NCBI GenBank assembly: GCA_016839985.1
Contig: JAEOTG010000396.1
Location: forward strand, 1-7,890
Reading direction: 5' to 3'
DNA: 7,890 nt
Origin: Candidatus Heimdallarchaeota archaeon
GTDB lineage: Archaea > Asgardarchaeota > Heimdallarchaeia > Heimdallarchaeales > Heimdallarchaeaceae
Part shown: positions 6,179 to 7,890 of the stretch, piece by piece
Layout of the letters: each line of letters begins with the position of its first letter
How positions within the stretch are numbered: the first letter of the stretch is position 1
Notes under the pieces: generated by a model
Database searches by the model: none
What the model was told of the DNA's origin: nothing
What the model saw: the letters and a program-made list of their open reading frames with translations, nothing else
Position numbers and translations under genes: made by a program

Positions 6179-7870
6179 TTACTCTTCTATCTCAAAAGGT
6201 GAAGATTCAAATATTGATTCGACAAGAGGATTAAATTCTTCCTCTTTGATAGGTACCAATTCTAGTTTGACCTTAATTTTACTTAGAGATTCTTTAAGGA
6301 ATTTTCTCACTTGGAGTCTGCTTTCAAATGTCTCATTATCTGCTACTAGAACTGCCATTATATTGTCTTGTTTCTCTATTATTACAGCTCTTCCTTCGTG
6401 ATTGATACTTCTTAATGTCTCTGTTCCTTTTCCAAGCACTTCAGCTGAGAAGTTGATGATAGCAGAAATTAAACCTGAGACTAGTAAATCATCCATTACT
6501 TCTTTTTTCGAGAATTTGTATGAAAAGAGAGGTAAACCGCTTTCATCTAATACTAGAAGCAAATAGAGTATTATTGGTATTTTTTTATGTGAACCAAAGG
6601 AGAATGTCATAATTTTATTAAAAAGCCCTTTAGAAGCTCTTAATTCCTGAATTAAAGATGCTTTATCTCTCAATCGTATTCTAATTTCATCTGCTCTATC
6701 ATCTAATTTTTGTTCCTCTGCGAATTCTAATCCTTGTTCAAGAGTTTCTATTACTTTGGATTCTATGTTTCTAAATTGATAATAACTAGCTTTTGTTATT
6801 ACTGCATCAATATAAAGAGGATGTACAAGTTCGTTTGTTATGTTTAGCAGATTATCAATATAATAAAGGAAACTACTCCCATAATCGTTGTTTTCAGTTA
6901 TTCTGAACATTTCGAAATAACATTCAGCTAGAGCTCCTGAGGAATATACAATTCCTTCAAGAATCAGTTGATTTTCAAAAAATTCAAGAGAACGTTCATA
7001 AAATTCAACGGCTGTTGAGAAGTTTACTTTTTTCTGATTATATAATCCTTTATAGAAGTAGAAATAGGACATTGCATCAAAATCAAATTGTTCCTCAGCT
7101 AATTTGAATCCTAATTCCAGTGCTTCTCCTTTATCTTTTTCAAGGAGGAATTGAATATATCCATATACAACTTCTACAATTGGAGAAACAAATCCTTTTT
7201 CCTCATTTAACACATGAGCTTGATCATAGTATTCCTCAGCTTTTTCATATTTTTCATCTAAAAGGTATATGTCACCTATCTTTGATAAAGTTTGGATTTT
7301 AAGAGGAACAGTTAAATCATCAGTTTCTAGAATTTCTTGATATTTCTCTAAGGCTTGAGAGAGTCTTCCACTCATTTGCGCCATAATTGCCGTATTCAGA
7401 TTTAGAATGGCTTCTAATCTTGATGAATTGATTTCTTTAGCGAGTTTCAGTCCTAAGTCAATATTTGTTTTTGCATCTTTAATATTATACTCTTTAAGTG
7501 CAATTTTAGTTTGTAAATCATAAAGAGAACCTAACATCCCTTTGTTGTCTAAATTTTTTGCACGTCTGACAGCACTTTCTACCCAGATGTCTTTCAAAGT
7601 ATCATCTACTAGAGTATATGCAAAATTTACTAAGTCACACATAAGAGCATCTAATACAAATGGGAATGATTCTGATAAATCATCTATATTTATTAGAAAA
7701 CGTAGTAGTTCGTTCAATGCTTTGTATCCAAATTCAGGTTTTCCTTCAATTATTGATGAAAATTCATTCAGAGCAAGGATCAAGAAATCTTTTTTTTCTG
7801 ATTTAAGTTTCTCATTTATTAACGTTTCAATAAAACAACCTACATTTTTGTATTCATCTATGAGAAACAT
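6179..7870 (-). CDS. TPR-repeat protein with C-terminal Asgard-type longin/roadblock-like domain
   Basis: Cytoplasmic protein of 563 residues with no signal or membrane segment. Residues about 110-395 are a run of tetratricopeptide-like helix pairs, clearest at 190-226 (KIQTLSKIGDIYLLDEKYEK, then AEEYYDQAHVLNEEKG), 150-184 and 268-300; TPRs bind partner proteins. Residues about 430-540 form a separate alpha/beta domain starting IPIILYLLLVLDESGLPLFS (431-450), followed by DDLLVSGLISAIINFSAEVL (460-479) and a strand pair ending in IMAVLVADNETFESRLQVRK (504-523). This layout is that of the longin/roadblock-like proteins abundant in Asgard archaea, where such domains are thought to act with small GTPases; that role is inference here. 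The ATG at 7870 is used; only 20 bases of upstream DNA are in the window, so the promoter is not seen. Its stop lies four bases from the stop of the protease gene (tail to tail). The exact family is uncertain, the TPR call is firm. Confidence 0.75.
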   Translation of the reverse strand: MFLIDEYKNVGCFIETLINEKLKSEKKDFLILALNEFSSIIEGKPEFGYKALNELLRFLINIDDLSESFPFVLDALMCDLVNFAYTLVDDTLKDIWVESAVRRAKNLDNKGMLGSLYDLQTKIALKEYNIKDAKTNIDLGLKLAKEINSSRLEAILNLNTAIMAQMSGRLSQALEKYQEILETDDLTVPLKIQTLSKIGDIYLLDEKYEKAEEYYDQAHVLNEEKGFVSPIVEVVYGYIQFLLEKDKGEALELGFKLAEEQFDFDAMSYFYFYKGLYNQKKVNFSTAVEFYERSLEFFENQLILEGIVYSSGALAECYFEMFRITENNDYGSSFLYYIDNLLNITNELVHPLYIDAVITKASYYQFRNIESKVIETLEQGLEFAEEQKLDDRADEIRIRLRDKASLIQELRASKGLFNKIMTFSFGSHKKIPIILYLLLVLDESGLPLFSYKFSKKEVMDDLLVSGLISAIINFSAEVLGKGTETLRSINHEGRAVIIEKQDNIMAVLVADNETFESRLQVRKFLKESLSKIKVKLELVPIKEEEFNPLVESIFESSPFEIEE

Positions 7871-7890
7871 CTCTCTGAGAGTTAAGAGAT

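Noticed and set aside
7120..7302. Plus-strand 60-codon open frame antisense to the TPR gene
   Set aside because: Its translation is rich in Leu, Ile and His as expected from the reverse complement of TPR codons, and it has no recognisable features.
7871..7881. Small palindrome CTCTCTGAGAG just before the TPR gene's ATG, as an operator
   Set aside because: Arms of five bases around a single base are common by chance, and only 20 bases of upstream DNA are visible.

Overview
The window looks like chromosomal DNA of an Asgard (Promethearchaeota) archaeon. The clearest sign is the C-terminal half of the last gene (minus strand, 6179-7870). It joins a TPR solenoid to a longin/roadblock-like domain of the type that Asgard genomes encode in many copies. 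Other points that fit an archaeon are AT-rich DNA, TATA-like boxes placed for leaderless or short-leader transcripts, no clear Shine-Dalgarno sites, an archaeal/eukaryotic-style METTL16/RlmF methyltransferase, and very tight gene packing. The lineage call is inference from protein style; there is no rRNA marker here.

Layout. (1) 1-98, minus: the first 32 codons of a GT4-type glycosyltransferase that runs off the left edge. (2) 99-175: divergent promoter region. (3) 176-901, plus: a METTL16/RlmF-family methyltransferase stopped by an in-frame TAA. The conserved C-terminus of the family continues in the same frame to a second TAA at 989-991. (4) 993-2246, minus: a polytopic GT-C (GT87-like) glycosyltransferase that converges on the methyltransferase. 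(5) 2247-2313: divergent promoter region. (6) 2314-4275, plus: a major facilitator transporter fused to a PhoU/DUF47-like domain. (7) 4315-6174, plus: a secreted, membrane-anchored metzincin-type zinc metalloprotease. (8) 6179-7870, minus: the TPR plus longin/roadblock-like protein, converging on the protease with a 4-base gap.

How the genes relate. I see no single dedicated pathway. Two glycosyltransferases and a surface protease with about ten N-glycosylation sequons suggest cell-surface work. The transporter carries a domain otherwise tied to phosphate uptake, so it may move phosphate or an organophosphate under its own regulatory domain. The methyltransferase and the TPR protein look like unrelated neighbours.

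The most unusual observations are the MFS-PhoU fusion and the interrupted methyltransferase, which also has a non-canonical FPPI in place of the NPPF catalytic motif. There is no gene-free stretch longer than about 80 bases, and I saw no tRNA, rRNA, CRISPR array, insertion sequence or long repeat.
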